From an uncultured Paludibaculum sp. (GTDB lineage: Bacteria > Acidobacteriota > Terriglobia > Bryobacterales > Bryobacteraceae): a stretch of DNA of 64,000 bases. A model generated the notes under the pieces. The model ran no database searches and was not told the DNA's origin. It worked only from the letters and a program-made list of their open reading frames with translations. Each line of letters starts with the position of its first letter. Positions within the stretch are counted from its first letter, which is position 1. The stretch lies in NCBI RefSeq assembly GCF_963665245.1, contig NZ_OY762269.1, positions 2,982,501 to 3,046,500 on the forward strand, read 5' to 3'. This document shows, piece by piece, positions 42,574 to 51,133 of the stretch. A program made the translations under genes and the position numbers.

Positions 42574-43287
42574 TCAGCTCTTTGGGTCCTGCCCCGTCAC
42601 CTGGATGAGAGTAGGCCTCATCTGTTTCGGGTCAAAACCAAACGGACCCGGTCCGCTTTTGTAACGAACGTAACCACTTTTGTCGATCACATAGAGCCGA
42701 TCCGGCCAGCCCGTGTAGGCTTGATCCACCGCATTGTCGAGGCCGTCGATCAACGCGGGCATCTCCAGCCCCAGCTTGCGAACGCACGCCGAAGCCACCA
42801 GCGACCGGTCCTGCTGTGTCTTCGGCAGCGCAAACAGGACACCGTCGCGCTCATTCGCCGACATCTGCCACATGTCACTGGCGTGTGCTTCCTGGATATA
42901 CACGACATAGAAATCCACGCGGTCGCGGAACTCGCGGTACATCGCATTCAAGACGGGAACCTCCCGCCGGAAGGGCGGTCAAGTATAGCTCCCGAACACC
43001 AGCACCACCGGACGCACACCTCGCAACTCCGACAGCCGGACCTGGCCCTGCTGGTCCTGCCGCGGCAATGTGAAATCCGGAGCCAGGTCGCCCGGCTTCA
43101 CCGTGCCTGCCCGCGCCTTCGCCCACATGGGTGGGAAAGGTGTGGCGTACATCAACGGTGTCGGAAGCACCATCATGAAGCGGCTGAATTCCATCGGTGA
43201 CTTCGTCATGGCCGCGTACATCACGCCAAGAAACACGACGTAGATAGCCAGGATCGCCAAGCCAATTCGCAATGCCCAACGCTTCAT
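42574..43287 (-). CDS. Iodothyronine-deiodinase-like thioredoxin-fold selenoprotein (in-frame UGA = Sec103)
   Basis: Reading straight through a UGA at 42981-42979 gives 237 residues. The sequence across it is VLVFGSYT-U-PPFRREVPVLN, which matches the deiodinase active site (NFGSxTUPPF) with selenocysteine where the UGA is; both flanks are in the same frame and family-like. An N-terminal membrane helix (about 5-27) precedes the thioredoxin fold; the C-terminus (YVRYKSGPGPFGFDP) is typical for bacterial members. A 5-pair hairpin with a GGU loop begins 13 bases past the UGA, as expected of a bacterial SECIS. Standard annotation would split this into two genes, at 43287-42979 and 42951-42574. The ATG overlaps the rnr stop. 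Function: probably a redox enzyme; bacterial relatives are not known to act on thyroid hormones. Confidence 0.85.
42954..42966 (-). promoter_or_regulatory. SECIS-like hairpin following the UGA codon
   Basis: On the minus strand CGGGA and UCCCG pair around a GGU loop, with the loop 18-20 bases after the UGA. Bacterial SECIS elements are small stem-loops in the coding region just after the UGA, with a G-U-containing loop recognised by SelB. A competing CCGCC/GGCGG stem lies directly after the UGA. Confidence 0.55.
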
Positions 43288-45596
43288 CGCCCAGTCCCTC
43301 CTTTTCGCTTTACGCCGCGCGGTGACCCCGGCACCACCAGCGAGAAGATGAGCTTTTTCTCCACGGCGTCCACACGATCCAGCCGGACCCTCAGTTTATC
43401 CCCAATCCTGATCTCTTTGCGACTGCGTTCCGCCACGATGACGCGCGAATTCTCCTGGAAATTCCAGCGCTCGCCGGGCAGGAAGTCGATGGGCACCAAC
43501 CCCTCGACAAAGAGCTCGTCCAATTCGACGAAGAAGCCGAACTTGGCCGTGGAGATCACCAGGGCGGGGAAGTCCTCGCCCACCCTGTCGATCATGAACT
43601 TCACTTTCTTCCACTCCAGTAACTCGCGCTCCGCCTCGGCCGCTCGCCGTTCGGTATCGGAGCTCTGCTCCGCCATCACCGGCAGCCCCACGATAGGTGC
43701 GGGCCGGCCGTCCAGCAGGCCGCCCAGCAGCCGGTGTACCAGTAGATCGGGATACCGCCGGATGGGCGACGTAAAGTGCGTGTAGGACTTCGCAGCCAAT
43801 GCGAAGTGGCCCACGTTCTTGGTCGAATAGCGGGCCTGTTTCAGCGACCGCAGCATCAGGTAGCTGAGAATCCTCTCCTCCGGGCGGCCTTCCAACTTTT
43901 CCACCAGCTTCTGGTACATCTTCGAGGCAACGCGGAAACTGTCGTCCGCCCGTTCGATCACACGCATGATCCTGCGCCCATCGTTCTTCTTGTCCACCTG
44001 CCGGTATCTCTTCACTGGCATGGCAGGAATACCCAGCGAATAGCCAAAGCGGGACGCCACCTCTTCGAACTCCATCACGCGCTGAGGATCGGGAACCTCG
44101 TGCACGCGGTAGATCGACTCGTCCAGGTGCGACTCCAGATGGCTCGATACGGCCTCGTTCGCCGCCAGCATGAACTCCTCGATCAGGCGGTGCGCGATGT
44201 TCCTGGGAGTCCGCGCAATACCGGTCATGACGCCCTGCGCGTCAAATACCACGAGGGGCTCGGGCAGATCGAAGTCGATGGAGCCGCGCCGCATGCGCTG
44301 CTTGTTCAGAACCAGCGCGAGCTCTTTCATCAGCTCGAATTGCGGGATCAGCGTCTTGTATCGTTCGCGTTGCGCCTCGTCGCCTTCCAGCAGCAGATGG
44401 ACGTTCGTATACGTCATGCGCTCCACGCTGCGGATCACGCCCCGGCAGAACTCCTGCTTCACCACCGTGCCCTGGCGGTCGATCTCCAACAGCGCGCTCA
44501 TGCACAGCCGGTCCACCTGTGGCTTCAAGGAGCAGATCTCGGTGGATAGCTCCAGCGGCAGCATGGGCACGGCGCGGTCAGGGAAGTACACGCTGGTGCC
44601 CCGCGTCAAAGCCTCGATATCGATCGGCGTCCCCGGCCGCACGTAATGGCTGACGTCGGCGATATGCACGTGCAGCGCATAGTGGCCATTCTGCAGGTGG
44701 TCCACCCAGACGGCATCGTCGAAATCCCGCGCCGTCTCGCCGTCGATGGTGACAATCTCCATGCCGCGGAAATCGCGGCGGCCGTCCAGCTCGGCTTGCG
44801 TAATTACGCCCGGCACGCTCTGCGCCTGCTCCAAAACCTCGGCCGGAAACCGGTTTGGCAGGTGGTGCTTGCGGATCGTGACTTCCACATCCACGCCGAA
44901 GTCGTCCGGGTGGCCGAGCACTTCGACGACACGCCCCACCGGGTAATCGTCGCCGTCCTCCGGGTACTCGACGATCTCCACGTTGACGATCAAGCCGTCC
45001 AGATCCTCCGGCCCGTTCAGATTTAGCGGAGCGGCCCCGATGCGATCTGGATTTGCGCCCAGCTTCGGCAGTTCCATGCCGTCCGGGATCAGCACCCACT
45101 TCTGCAGCTTGCTGTCATGAGGCACGACGAAGTTCTGGCGGCGGCCTACCTTGAATTCGCCGACGACCGTGGGATGCGCGCGCCGCAGAATTTTGCGGAT
45201 CTCGCCTTCGGCCCGGCCGGCATGCACGCGCGTGATCCGCGCCAGTACGCGATCGCCGTGCATCGCCGCGCCTTGCGAGTTCGGCGGCAGAAAGACGTCT
45301 CCACTCAAGCCGATCGGCTGCACTTCGGGGATTACGAACCCATAGCCGTCGCGGTGCATGTTCAGCCGCCCCACGGCGTACTCCTGCGTGCAGCGCGGCA
45401 GCACATACTGGCCGCCCTTCAGTTCGATCAGCGAGCCCTTGCGCGCCAGGCGGTCCAGCGCGTCTTCCAGTTCTTTCCGGTTCTCGCCCTTCAGGCCCAG
45501 CTCACGCACCAGGTGCTTATAGTTCGAGCGGCCGTGCGGCAACGTGGAGAACCGCTCCAGAATCTCGTTCTCCCACTGCCAGTCACTACGATGCAT
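43284..45596 (-). CDS. rnr: Ribonuclease R (RNB-family 3'-5' exoribonuclease)
   Basis: 770 residues. Winged-helix N-terminus (ILERFSTLPHGRSNYKHLVRELGL), two cold-shock domains (GYGFVIPEVQPIGLSGDVFLPP), the RNB catalytic domain with the metal-binding acids in DGETARDFDDAVWVDH and the motifs HIADVSHYVRPG and YTHFTSPIRRYPDLLVHRLL, then an S1 domain (KFGFFVELDELFVEGLVPIDFL). It degrades structured RNA from the 3' end. Its stop overlaps the start of the selenoprotein gene by four bases. Its own ATG is 27 bases after the VWA gene upstream. Confidence 0.95.
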   Translation of the reverse strand: MHRSDWQWENEILERFSTLPHGRSNYKHLVRELGLKGENRKELEDALDRLARKGSLIELKGGQYVLPRCTQEYAVGRLNMHRDGYGFVIPEVQPIGLSGDVFLPPNSQGAAMHGDRVLARITRVHAGRAEGEIRKILRRAHPTVVGEFKVGRRQNFVVPHDSKLQKWVLIPDGMELPKLGANPDRIGAAPLNLNGPEDLDGLIVNVEIVEYPEDGDDYPVGRVVEVLGHPDDFGVDVEVTIRKHHLPNRFPAEVLEQAQSVPGVITQAELDGRRDFRGMEIVTIDGETARDFDDAVWVDHLQNGHYALHVHIADVSHYVRPGTPIDIEALTRGTSVYFPDRAVPMLPLELSTEICSLKPQVDRLCMSALLEIDRQGTVVKQEFCRGVIRSVERMTYTNVHLLLEGDEAQRERYKTLIPQFELMKELALVLNKQRMRRGSIDFDLPEPLVVFDAQGVMTGIARTPRNIAHRLIEEFMLAANEAVSSHLESHLDESIYRVHEVPDPQRVMEFEEVASRFGYSLGIPAMPVKRYRQVDKKNDGRRIMRVIERADDSFRVASKMYQKLVEKLEGRPEERILSYLMLRSLKQARYSTKNVGHFALAAKSYTHFTSPIRRYPDLLVHRLLGGLLDGRPAPIVGLPVMAEQSSDTERRAAEAERELLEWKKVKFMIDRVGEDFPALVISTAKFGFFVELDELFVEGLVPIDFLPGERWNFQENSRVIVAERSRKEIRIGDKLRVRLDRVDAVEKKLIFSLVVPGSPRGVKRKGGTGR

Positions 45597-45622
45597 GATT
45601 TCTACTGTAGCGGCAAAACGCC

Positions 45623-46756
45623 TCAGTGAATCGTGCGGGTTTTGCGGTTGAGAAAGTCCATCAGCAGGTACTGGCCCAGGTTATACGGAGTCGTGAAATA
45701 GGCCTTGCCCCTGCACATCTCCGTTACCTTCTGCACGAACTGCACCAGCGAATAGTCGCTGGCCAGCATGAAGGTGTTGATCAGGATGCCGGCCCGCTTA
45801 CACCGCCCAACTTCCTCCAGCGTCTTGCTCAGCACCAGCGGATCCAGGCCCATCGGGTTCTTGTAGATCCGTCCGTCCTCCAGTGTCAGGGCCGAAGGCT
45901 TGCCGTCCGTGATCATCACGATCTGCTTCATGTCCTTCTTTTCCGACGCCAGAATGCGTTGCGCCAGAATCAGGCCATCGCGCGTATTCGTGTAGTACGG
46001 GCCCACCTGCACGCGAGCCAGTTCGCCCAGACGCACCTCTTCCGCCGTGTCGTGAAACAGCACCAGGCGCAGCGAATCGCCGGGGAACTGCGTGCGGATC
46101 AGATGCGACAGGGCCAGCGCCACGCGCTTGGCGGGCGTAAAGCGGTCCTCCCCATAGAGGATCATCGAGTGGCTGCAATCCAGCATCAACACTGTCGCGC
46201 AGGAACTCTGATACTCGCTCTGATGCACATGCAGGTCGTCGTACTCGATCTCGAGCGGCAGCTTGGCGCCCTCGCGCTGTAACGCCGAAAACAGCGTCGC
46301 ACTGGCGTCGAGATTCAGCGTGTCGCCGAACTCCCATTTCTTCGACGATCCGCTCGACTCCACGCCGGTCGAGAGGTCGCGCGTCTCGTGCGCTCCAAAC
46401 GACGACCGCCCCAGGGCGCCCATCAGATCCTTCAGCGTCTTGAACCCCAGGAAATCGATGGCCTTGTCCGTGATTTCCACACGCACCGGCCGTTCTTTTT
46501 GTTCCTCCCGGTTCAGATAGCCCTCTTGTTCGAGCTTGGCGAGCAATCCGTCCAGAGCCTGTTCAATGCGCTGCTGGTCGAACTCGCCCCGCTCTTCCAA
46601 CGCCCGCTTCAGCGCCTCGCGCAGTTCCTCCATCGTCAGCTCGCGCCATCCGTCGAAGCCGCTGTCCAGCATCAGGTCGCCCAACATCTGCATCAGATCC
46701 TCGGCCGAAAGGCCCAGGTCCGTTTCTTCGTAGCGTCCGTAGCGTATTTTTTTCAT
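45623..46756 (-). CDS. VWA-domain protein, CoxE/BatA-like partner of a MoxR ATPase
   Basis: 377 residues, no signal peptide, so cytoplasmic. The first ~150 residues are helical and charged. The C-terminal VWA domain has the metal site LMLDCSHSMILYG (DxSxS), a conserved Thr region (VQVGPYYTNTRDGL) and VMITDGKPSA. VWA proteins of this type work with MoxR AAA+ ATPases to mature or insert cofactors and metals into target complexes. A MoxR-like ATPase gene lies directly upstream on the same strand, separated by a 120-base repeat-containing gap. The target of this pair is unknown. Confidence 0.82.
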   Translation of the reverse strand: MKKIRYGRYEETDLGLSAEDLMQMLGDLMLDSGFDGWRELTMEELREALKRALEERGEFDQQRIEQALDGLLAKLEQEGYLNREEQKERPVRVEITDKAIDFLGFKTLKDLMGALGRSSFGAHETRDLSTGVESSGSSKKWEFGDTLNLDASATLFSALQREGAKLPLEIEYDDLHVHQSEYQSSCATVLMLDCSHSMILYGEDRFTPAKRVALALSHLIRTQFPGDSLRLVLFHDTAEEVRLGELARVQVGPYYTNTRDGLILAQRILASEKKDMKQIVMITDGKPSALTLEDGRIYKNPMGLDPLVLSKTLEEVGRCKRAGILINTFMLASDYSLVQFVQKVTEMCRGKAYFTTPYNLGQYLLMDFLNRKTRTIH

Positions 46757-46767
46757 GGGAAGAGCAG

Positions 46768-46869
46768 TCAGCCTTCAGCTCTCAGCTATCAGCTTTGGGG
46801 CGGCCCGTTTTGCGAGTCGCCCTGGCCACCAGCGCGAAGCTGAAGGCTGATAGCTGACAGCTGATAGCT
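46768..46869. repeat. Intergenic inverted-repeat cluster between the MoxR and VWA genes
   Basis: Left half (46768-46795) has AGCCTTCAGCT and TCAGCTATCAGCTT. The right half (46836-46869) contains their reverse complements (AGCTGAAGGCT at 46838-46848, GCTGATAGCTGA at 46846-46857) plus another GCTGATAGCT. The repeated unit is an AGCTGATAGCTGA-like motif. The two halves could form a large stem around a GC-rich 40-base loop. It resembles dispersed intergenic repeats and lies between two same-strand genes. Confidence 0.6.
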
Positions 46870-46875
46870 CGTTCG

Positions 46876-48420
46876 TCAGTTATAGTTCCGCTTCTTGTCC
46901 TTGCGCCTCCGCGGCGGCCACTCGTCGTCTTCTTCCTCGCCGCTCGCCCACTCCTGCGAATCCGACAACGAGCCGTCTCCACCCTGGAACCCCAGTTCCT
47001 CGCTGCGCCCAATGCGCTTCAAGGCGTAGAGCCCCTCCAGGATGAACTCGCCCGCGGCCGCCCGTATGCCATCGCTCTCGTTGTCCGAGAGGCCCAGATG
47101 CTTCGTCTTTTCCAGTAAGCCCGGAATCGCCGACAGCGCGTTCACCACCTCGGACGAAGTCGCCAGCTCATTGAGCTTGAGCGTCCCGCCGGCAGTGAAA
47201 TGCTGAATTACCTCGCGCACGCTCACATTCTCGAAGTGCTTCTTGTAAACGCGGGCCAGCGACGCCTTGATCAGATCGCGAGCCACGGCATCGCCGCCCT
47301 TCAACTCACCCTCATACTCCAGTTCGAGCTTGCCCGTGATGGAAGGCAGCGCGGCATAGAGGTCGAGAATCCGTGGCACCGCGTCCGCGTCGCCCGTCAG
47401 CAGCGCGCGCCGCTCGGCATTCGATACGACGTTCTCCATCACCGAAATCGGCAGCCGCTGGCTCACTCCACTGCGTTTGTCCACGCGCTTGTCCTCGCGC
47501 GCCGCAAACGCCAGCGTCTCCACCACCTCGCGCATCCAGCCCGGCAGCGAGATGGACACGGCCGACTCGCGCTTGGTCCACGACTCGGCATTCGTGATCG
47601 CGATGCCCTGGTCCACCGTCAGCGGGTAGTGCGTCCGGATCTCGCTGCCGATGCGGTCTTTCAGCGGCGTGATGATCTTGCCGCGTGCCGTGTAGTCCTC
47701 GGGGTTTGCCGTGAACACCATCATCAGGTCCAGGGGGAGCCGCACGGGGTAGCCCTTGATCTGGACGTCGCCCTCCTGCAGGATGTTGAACAAACCCACC
47801 TGGATCTTGCCGGCCAGGTCCGGCAGTTCGTTGATGGCGAAGATCCCGCGATTGGCACGCGGCAACAGCCCGTAGTGCACCGTTAACTCATCGCTGATGT
47901 TCTGCCCTGAACGCGCCGCCTTGATCGGATCCAGATCGCCGATCATATCCGCGATCGTGACGTCTGGCGTCGCCAGCTTCTCCACATAACGCTGCTCCGG
48001 CGTCAGCCAGGCGATCGGGGTCTCCTCGCCCATCTCCTCCACGGTCTGGCGCCCGAACTTGCTCAGCGGCTGGTAGGGATTGTCGCGAATCTCGGAGCCC
48101 GCGATGTAGGGCATCGCCTCGTCCAAAAGCGACGTCAGCATGCGAATCAACTTCGTCTTCGCCTGCCCGCGCAGGCCCAGCAGGATGAAATTGTGCTTCG
48201 AGAGCACGGCGTTCACCACCTGCGGCACCACCGTATCCTCATAGCCGACAATGCCGGGAAACAGCCGTTTGCCCTGCTTCAGTTTGCAGATGAGGTTTTC
48301 GCGAATCTCGTCCTTGACGCTCCGGCAGCGGCAGCGCTGCTCCGACCACTCGCTGCGGCGCAGCGCGCCGAGGGTATGCGGCAATTCCCAGGTGTTGACG
48401 CCCATGTAGATCAGATGCAC
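46876..48420 (-). CDS. MoxR/Mg-chelatase-type AAA+ ATPase
   Basis: 514 residues; ATG 48405 is an alternative start. Walker A is FILLGLRGQAKTKLI (GxxGxAKT), with ELPDLAGKIQVGLFNILQEGDVQIKGYPVRLPLDLMMVFTANPEDYTARGKIITPLKDRIGSEI covering the Walker B region, sensor 1 and the arginine region typical of MoxR and magnesium-chelatase subunit I. The C-terminus is acidic and Arg/Lys-rich (SGEEEDDEWPPRRRKDKK), perhaps a docking tail. It should remodel proteins together with the VWA protein encoded downstream. It is divergent from the TrmB-like regulator gene. Confidence 0.88.
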   Translation of the reverse strand: MHLIYMGVNTWELPHTLGALRRSEWSEQRCRCRSVKDEIRENLICKLKQGKRLFPGIVGYEDTVVPQVVNAVLSKHNFILLGLRGQAKTKLIRMLTSLLDEAMPYIAGSEIRDNPYQPLSKFGRQTVEEMGEETPIAWLTPEQRYVEKLATPDVTIADMIGDLDPIKAARSGQNISDELTVHYGLLPRANRGIFAINELPDLAGKIQVGLFNILQEGDVQIKGYPVRLPLDLMMVFTANPEDYTARGKIITPLKDRIGSEIRTHYPLTVDQGIAITNAESWTKRESAVSISLPGWMREVVETLAFAAREDKRVDKRSGVSQRLPISVMENVVSNAERRALLTGDADAVPRILDLYAALPSITGKLELEYEGELKGGDAVARDLIKASLARVYKKHFENVSVREVIQHFTAGGTLKLNELATSSEVVNALSAIPGLLEKTKHLGLSDNESDGIRAAAGEFILEGLYALKRIGRSEELGFQGGDGSLSDSQEWASGEEEDDEWPPRRRKDKKRNYN

Positions 48421-48493
48421 AAACTCGCTCCGGTGTTGCAGCGGCAGGCGTTTCCTTGTGATATACCTGATGAACCTAAGGATGAACGGGGAT

Positions 48494-49312
48494 ATGGCAA
48501 ACGAACTTGCCGATGTAGATTACGAGAAATTCTGGCGCCGGCTTCAGCAGGTTGGGCTGAATGCCTATGAGGCGCGATCCTACGTGGTGCTCGTCGGTCA
48601 TCCACGCTTCAAGGCGTTGGAACTGGCCGCGCGCGCGCGCGTACCTAGACAGAAGATTTACGAGGTGCTCGATAGCCTGGTCGAAAAGGGCTTCGCGCAA
48701 GTGGTGCAGGAAAAGACCAAGCTCTTCTCCGCCGTCGAACCTGGTTTGGCCATTCCGGCCTACCTCGAACGGCAGAAGGAAGACCTCGAACAACAACTTG
48801 ACGGCCAAAGGCGCCACGGCCAGTCATTGGCCGCCGACCTCAGAACCGCCTACGCCGAAGGCCAGGGTGGACGCGGGACGCTCGACTATCTGCGCATCGT
48901 CAACGATCCGTCGCAGATCGCCGTTCACTACCGCTCCATGCTTTCCGGTGTCGAACGGGAGTTCATTGAGTTCTCCCGGCCGCCCTACGCCGTCGACCCT
49001 CTGGACGAACAACTGGTGAAACAGGCTGCCGCACGGGGTGTGCGCAGCCGAATCCTGGTGGAATCCGGAGCGCTCGACGACGAACACCGCGACCGCCTGC
49101 AGGACTACAAGTCCGTGGGCGTGGAGGTGCGGGAAGTGCTGTCGCTGCCCTTGAAACTGGCTTTGTTTGACTGCAGCCAGGGGTTGGTGGCGCTGCTTGA
49201 CCCGGTGATCACGCGTCCGGCCTGGACGGCTGTGGTCTTTGACCATGGCGGGTTTGCCGAAGCCATGGCGGGCCTGTTTGAAGAGCGCTGGCGGCGCGCC
49301 ATCACCCATTAG
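48494..49312 (+). CDS. TrmB-like transcriptional regulator
   Basis: 272 residues from ATG 48494; ATGs at 48470 and 48482 in frame are also possible. The N-terminus has the TrmB helix-turn-helix (LNAYEARSYVVLVGHPRFKALELAARARVPRQKIYEVLDSLVEKGFAQVV) followed by a coiled coil (YLERQKEDLEQQLDGQRRHGQ) and a C-terminal phospholipase-D-like TrmB ligand domain. TrmB regulators, first described in archaea, bind sugars or other effectors. The ligand and target genes are not evident; the divergent MoxR/VWA operon is a candidate because it shares the intergenic region. Confidence 0.8.
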   Translation: MANELADVDYEKFWRRLQQVGLNAYEARSYVVLVGHPRFKALELAARARVPRQKIYEVLDSLVEKGFAQVVQEKTKLFSAVEPGLAIPAYLERQKEDLEQQLDGQRRHGQSLAADLRTAYAEGQGGRGTLDYLRIVNDPSQIAVHYRSMLSGVEREFIEFSRPPYAVDPLDEQLVKQAAARGVRSRILVESGALDDEHRDRLQDYKSVGVEVREVLSLPLKLALFDCSQGLVALLDPVITRPAWTAVVFDHGGFAEAMAGLFEERWRRAITH

Positions 49313-49333
49313 GGAGAACTGCTGAGGATTGCG

Positions 49334-49353
49334 GGCCGGCCTCTCCGCCGGCC
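49334..49353. terminator. Hairpin between the convergent TrmB-like and glycosyltransferase genes
   Basis: GGCCGGC (49334-49340) and GCCGGCC (49347-49353) pair perfectly around a 6-base loop. The position between two converging genes suggests a shared terminator; no T-run follows on either side. Confidence 0.55.
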
Positions 49354-49366
49354 TGTCCCCCGGGCG

Positions 49367-50338
49367 CTACTTGCCCTCGCTGGGGGTCTTTGCTTCCTGT
49401 TGCGAGCGTACTTCGCGAATCGCGTAGATGCGGCGTCCCTGGCTCTCGAAGTATGTCCGCATCATGATCTCGCCCAGCAGGCCTGTCGTGAGCATCACCA
49501 GGCCCACTAGCACCAGCAGGCCACCGGTAAACAGCAGCGGGCCGTGCTGCATGATGATCTCGTGACCCAGCAGCTTCTTCACCAGCAGAAAGAACAGAAT
49601 GCCCCCGCCCATCGTGCCGCTGGCCAGGCCGATGCGGCCGAAGAAGTGCATGGGCCGCGTGAAGTACTTGAGCAGAAAGCGGATCGTGATGATGTCGAAC
49701 ATCACGTTGAAGGTCCGGCCAATGCCGTAGTGCGACGCCCCACCGGTGCGCGGTGGGTTCTGGATGGGCACCTCGGCGATGCGCGCGCCATAGACGCTGG
49801 CCAGTGCCGGGATGAACCGGTGCAGCTCGCCGTACAGATTGACGTCCTTGATCACCTCGGCCCGGTACGCCTTGTAGGTCGTGCCGAAGTCGTGAAGATT
49901 CACGCCGCTCACTTTCGACATCAGCCAGTTGGCGATCCGCGACGGAATCTTGCGCATCACCAGGTTGTCGTTGCGCTGTTTGCGCCAGCCGCTGGCGATG
50001 TCGTAGCCTTCGTCGATCTTGGCCAACAGCGCCGGCATATCCGCCGGATCATGCTGCAGGTCGCCGTCCATCGAAATGATGACCGATCCACGTGCCTCGT
50101 CAAAACCCGCGGATAGCGCCGCCGTCTGCCCGAAATTGCGTCGCAGCCGGATAACCTTCAACCGCGCATCGGTCTCCACCAGATTGGCCAGCAGGTCGAA
50201 ACTGCGGTCTGTTGAGGCGTCGTCCACGAAGATCAACTCGTACGGTTGCTGGATGGTGTCCAGCACGGAGGTAAGCCCGTCGTACAGCCGCAGGATCGCG
50301 GGTTCCTCGTTGTGAATGGGAATGACGATGGAAAGCAT
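49367..50338 (-). CDS. Membrane glycosyltransferase family 2 (ArnC/polyprenyl-phosphate type)
   Basis: 323 residues. The GT2 nucleotide-binding strands are seen at the start (LSIVIPIHNEEPAILRLY) with the D-D motifs FVDDASTDRS and ISMDGDLQHDP, then the acceptor-site region TGGASHYGIGRTFNV. Two C-terminal membrane helices (about 240-258 and 270-292) anchor it. This layout is that of enzymes that transfer sugar from a nucleotide donor to polyprenyl phosphate, as in lipid A or cell-wall modification. It is co-oriented with the SRPBCC gene, from which it is separated by 11 bases. Confidence 0.88.
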   Translation of the reverse strand: MLSIVIPIHNEEPAILRLYDGLTSVLDTIQQPYELIFVDDASTDRSFDLLANLVETDARLKVIRLRRNFGQTAALSAGFDEARGSVIISMDGDLQHDPADMPALLAKIDEGYDIASGWRKQRNDNLVMRKIPSRIANWLMSKVSGVNLHDFGTTYKAYRAEVIKDVNLYGELHRFIPALASVYGARIAEVPIQNPPRTGGASHYGIGRTFNVMFDIITIRFLLKYFTRPMHFFGRIGLASGTMGGGILFFLLVKKLLGHEIIMQHGPLLFTGGLLVLVGLVMLTTGLLGEIMMRTYFESQGRRIYAIREVRSQQEAKTPSEGK

Positions 50339-50349
50339 GGCGGCTACTT

Positions 50350-51084
50350 TCAGGATATCAACAGGTTGCGGAGGTGGTCGAGCGATTCTTCCAGCTGTGG
50401 TTTCAGGAAGGTAAGGTCATAGCCCTTGCTCCACGAAGTCACCCGCAACGCCAGGCGTCCGGTTCCTTCCCAGTGAAACGCCTTGCATTCCAGCACTCCG
50501 CCGGCCGCATCCCAGCGGTAGCAGACCTCCTGGCCCGTATCGGTGAGGATCTCCCGCGGACGATCCGTCACCTTCAGCCAACGCCTCAACTCCCTGGGAT
50601 CCTGATAGAAGGGCAGCGCTTTGCTCAGCGGACCGCTCCATGGAAGCTGAACCAACAGCGTCTGCCTGGGCTGCTCGCAGTAATTCTCCGCATAGTGCCG
50701 CATCAGCGCCATCGACATCAGCCAGCCTGACCGGACATCGGCCAAAGCCTCCGCTGCCGGAGCATGGTCAAGTCGCCACTGCTGTGTCACCGTCGCGCGG
50801 CTGCTGTGTCCCTCCAGATCCACCCGAAAATCCAGAATGTGGTCCGCGGCCTCCAGCGTCATGCGGACTTCGGGTGTCAGCTCCGTGATCTGGTAGTGAG
50901 CCTGCGCGCCCATCTCGTGGAACGTCCAGTAGTAGTCCCCGCCCATCCCGATGTCGCCCCAGGCGTGATCGCAAAACCACTGTTGTAGAAGCTCGGGTTC
51001 CGTCCAAGCTCGCCATAGCCGGGCAGCGGGCGCGGCGCTGAGCACGGACGCTTTCACAACGCACGATTTCAGTCCAGGTTGCAT
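50350..51084 (-). CDS. SRPBCC/AHSA1-like protein
   Basis: 244 residues. The N-terminal ~130 residues (VVKASVLSAAPAARLWRAWTEPELLQQWFCDHAWGDIGMGGDYYWTFHEMG) show the AHSA1 helix-grip pattern with the WTEPELLQQW helix. A second, shorter helix-grip-like half follows to the end. SRPBCC folds bind hydrophobic ligands or act on polyketides or stress proteins; no specific ligand is evident. It lies just upstream of the glycosyltransferase on the same strand and diverges from gyrA. Confidence 0.65.
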   Translation of the reverse strand: MQPGLKSCVVKASVLSAAPAARLWRAWTEPELLQQWFCDHAWGDIGMGGDYYWTFHEMGAQAHYQITELTPEVRMTLEAADHILDFRVDLEGHSSRATVTQQWRLDHAPAAEALADVRSGWLMSMALMRHYAENYCEQPRQTLLVQLPWSGPLSKALPFYQDPRELRRWLKVTDRPREILTDTGQEVCYRWDAAGGVLECKAFHWEGTGRLALRVTSWSKGYDLTFLKPQLEESLDHLRNLLIS

Positions 51085-51133
51085 AGGTTAAGGCCCGATC
51101 TTTCAACGGCTTTGCTAAAATGATACTTGATCC

